The position numbers and the translations under genes were made by a program. Under the pieces are notes generated by a model. The model was not told the origin of the DNA, did no database searches, and saw only the letters and a program-made list of their open reading frames with translations. 6,531 bases of DNA, taken from Candidatus Gastranaerophilales bacterium (lineage in GTDB: Bacteria; Cyanobacteriota; Vampirovibrionia; Gastranaerophilales; Gastranaerophilaceae). The DNA lies in assembly GCA_947628355.1 (NCBI GenBank), contig CANQZO010000112.1:1-6531 (forward strand), written 5' to 3'. Shown here in pieces: positions 6,400-6,531 of the stretch; position 1 is the first letter of the stretch; the number at the start of each line of letters is the position of its first letter.

Positions 6400-6531
6400 G
6401 AACCGATTTCCTGTTGCGATATGAAATGCATTTTAATAATACAGAATGGCGTCAATCACATCCGGAACAAAGCCCGTCCAAACAAGCGGCATAAAAATGC
6501 ATTTCATATCGCAACAGGAAATCGGTTCTTG
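6397..6531. repeat. Perfect 38-bp inverted repeat with 59-bp spacer at the window edge
   Basis: Bases 6397-6434 (starting CAAGAACCGATTTCCTG) match the reverse complement of 6494-6531 without mismatch; one extra T in the right arm then breaks the pairing. The spacer 6435-6493 has no obvious self-complementarity. The left arm is followed on the minus strand by no T-run, so this is not a canonical terminator. The right arm ends exactly at the last base of the window, so its true outer boundary and any target-site duplication cannot be seen. Candidate identities are a short non-autonomous element of about 135 bp with long terminal repeats, a recombination site pair flanking an invertible segment, or repeat structure at a contig end. 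Confidence 0.9.

Noticed and set aside
6433..6492. Minus-strand peptide MPLVWTGFVPDVIDAILYY in the spacer of the inverted repeat, faintly like the GWIPGxIxAxY end of YqaE/Pmp3 proteins
   Set aside because: Only 19 codons (32 if read from the window edge), largely between repeat arms, with no visible start site of its own. The resemblance is too short to claim a gene, though sequence to the right of the window could reveal an upstream reading frame.
6397..6531. Inverted repeat as a Rho-independent terminator
   Set aside because: The stem is very long, the 59-base loop is large, and no T-run follows the stem on the minus strand.

Overview
The window looks like part of a surface-polysaccharide cluster from a low-GC Gram-positive bacterium. 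My best guess is a clostridial or Lachnospiraceae-type anaerobe. The basis is AT-rich codon use, strong purine-rich ribosome binding sites of the AGGAGG type, and the character of the proteins. The taxon is an inference; nothing in the sequence names it. Every gene I can support lies on the minus strand, so the operon is read from the right edge to the left edge.

In transcription order: a 38-bp perfect inverted repeat lies at the right edge (6397-6531), and a plausible sigma-70-type promoter begins at its inner boundary. Next come a small DUF4214-like protein (6347-5880) and a GT4-type glycosyltransferase (5883-4723), joined by an ATGA stop/start overlap. A decayed gene remnant of about 195 bp follows (4707-4514). 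After it come a GT2 glycosyltransferase (4501-3668), an ABC-2 permease of the Wzm/TagG type (3625-2837), and a Wzt-type ATPase with a C-terminal carbohydrate-binding domain (2797-1412). The last gene is a SAM-dependent methyltransferase (1360 to beyond base 1) that runs into a coiled coil encoded by nearly identical 63-bp tandem repeats. It has no stop in the window, so it was read directly from the sequence.

The genes fit together as an ABC-transporter-dependent polysaccharide pathway. Glycosyltransferases build a glycan on a lipid carrier in the cytoplasm, and the Wzm/Wzt pair exports it. A Wzt with an added C-terminal domain beside a methyltransferase with a long coiled coil recalls the WbdD/Wzt logic of the E. 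coli O9a type. There, methylation at the non-reducing end stops chain growth, a coiled coil sets the chain length, and the Wzt C-terminal domain recognises the finished end. No kinase domain like that of WbdD is visible here, and the coiled coil is made of 21-residue (three-heptad) repeats whose DNA is similar enough to change copy number. This possible variable-length ruler is the most interesting signal in the window.

No RNA genes, CRISPR arrays or complete insertion sequences are visible. There is no gene-free stretch longer than 300 bases.
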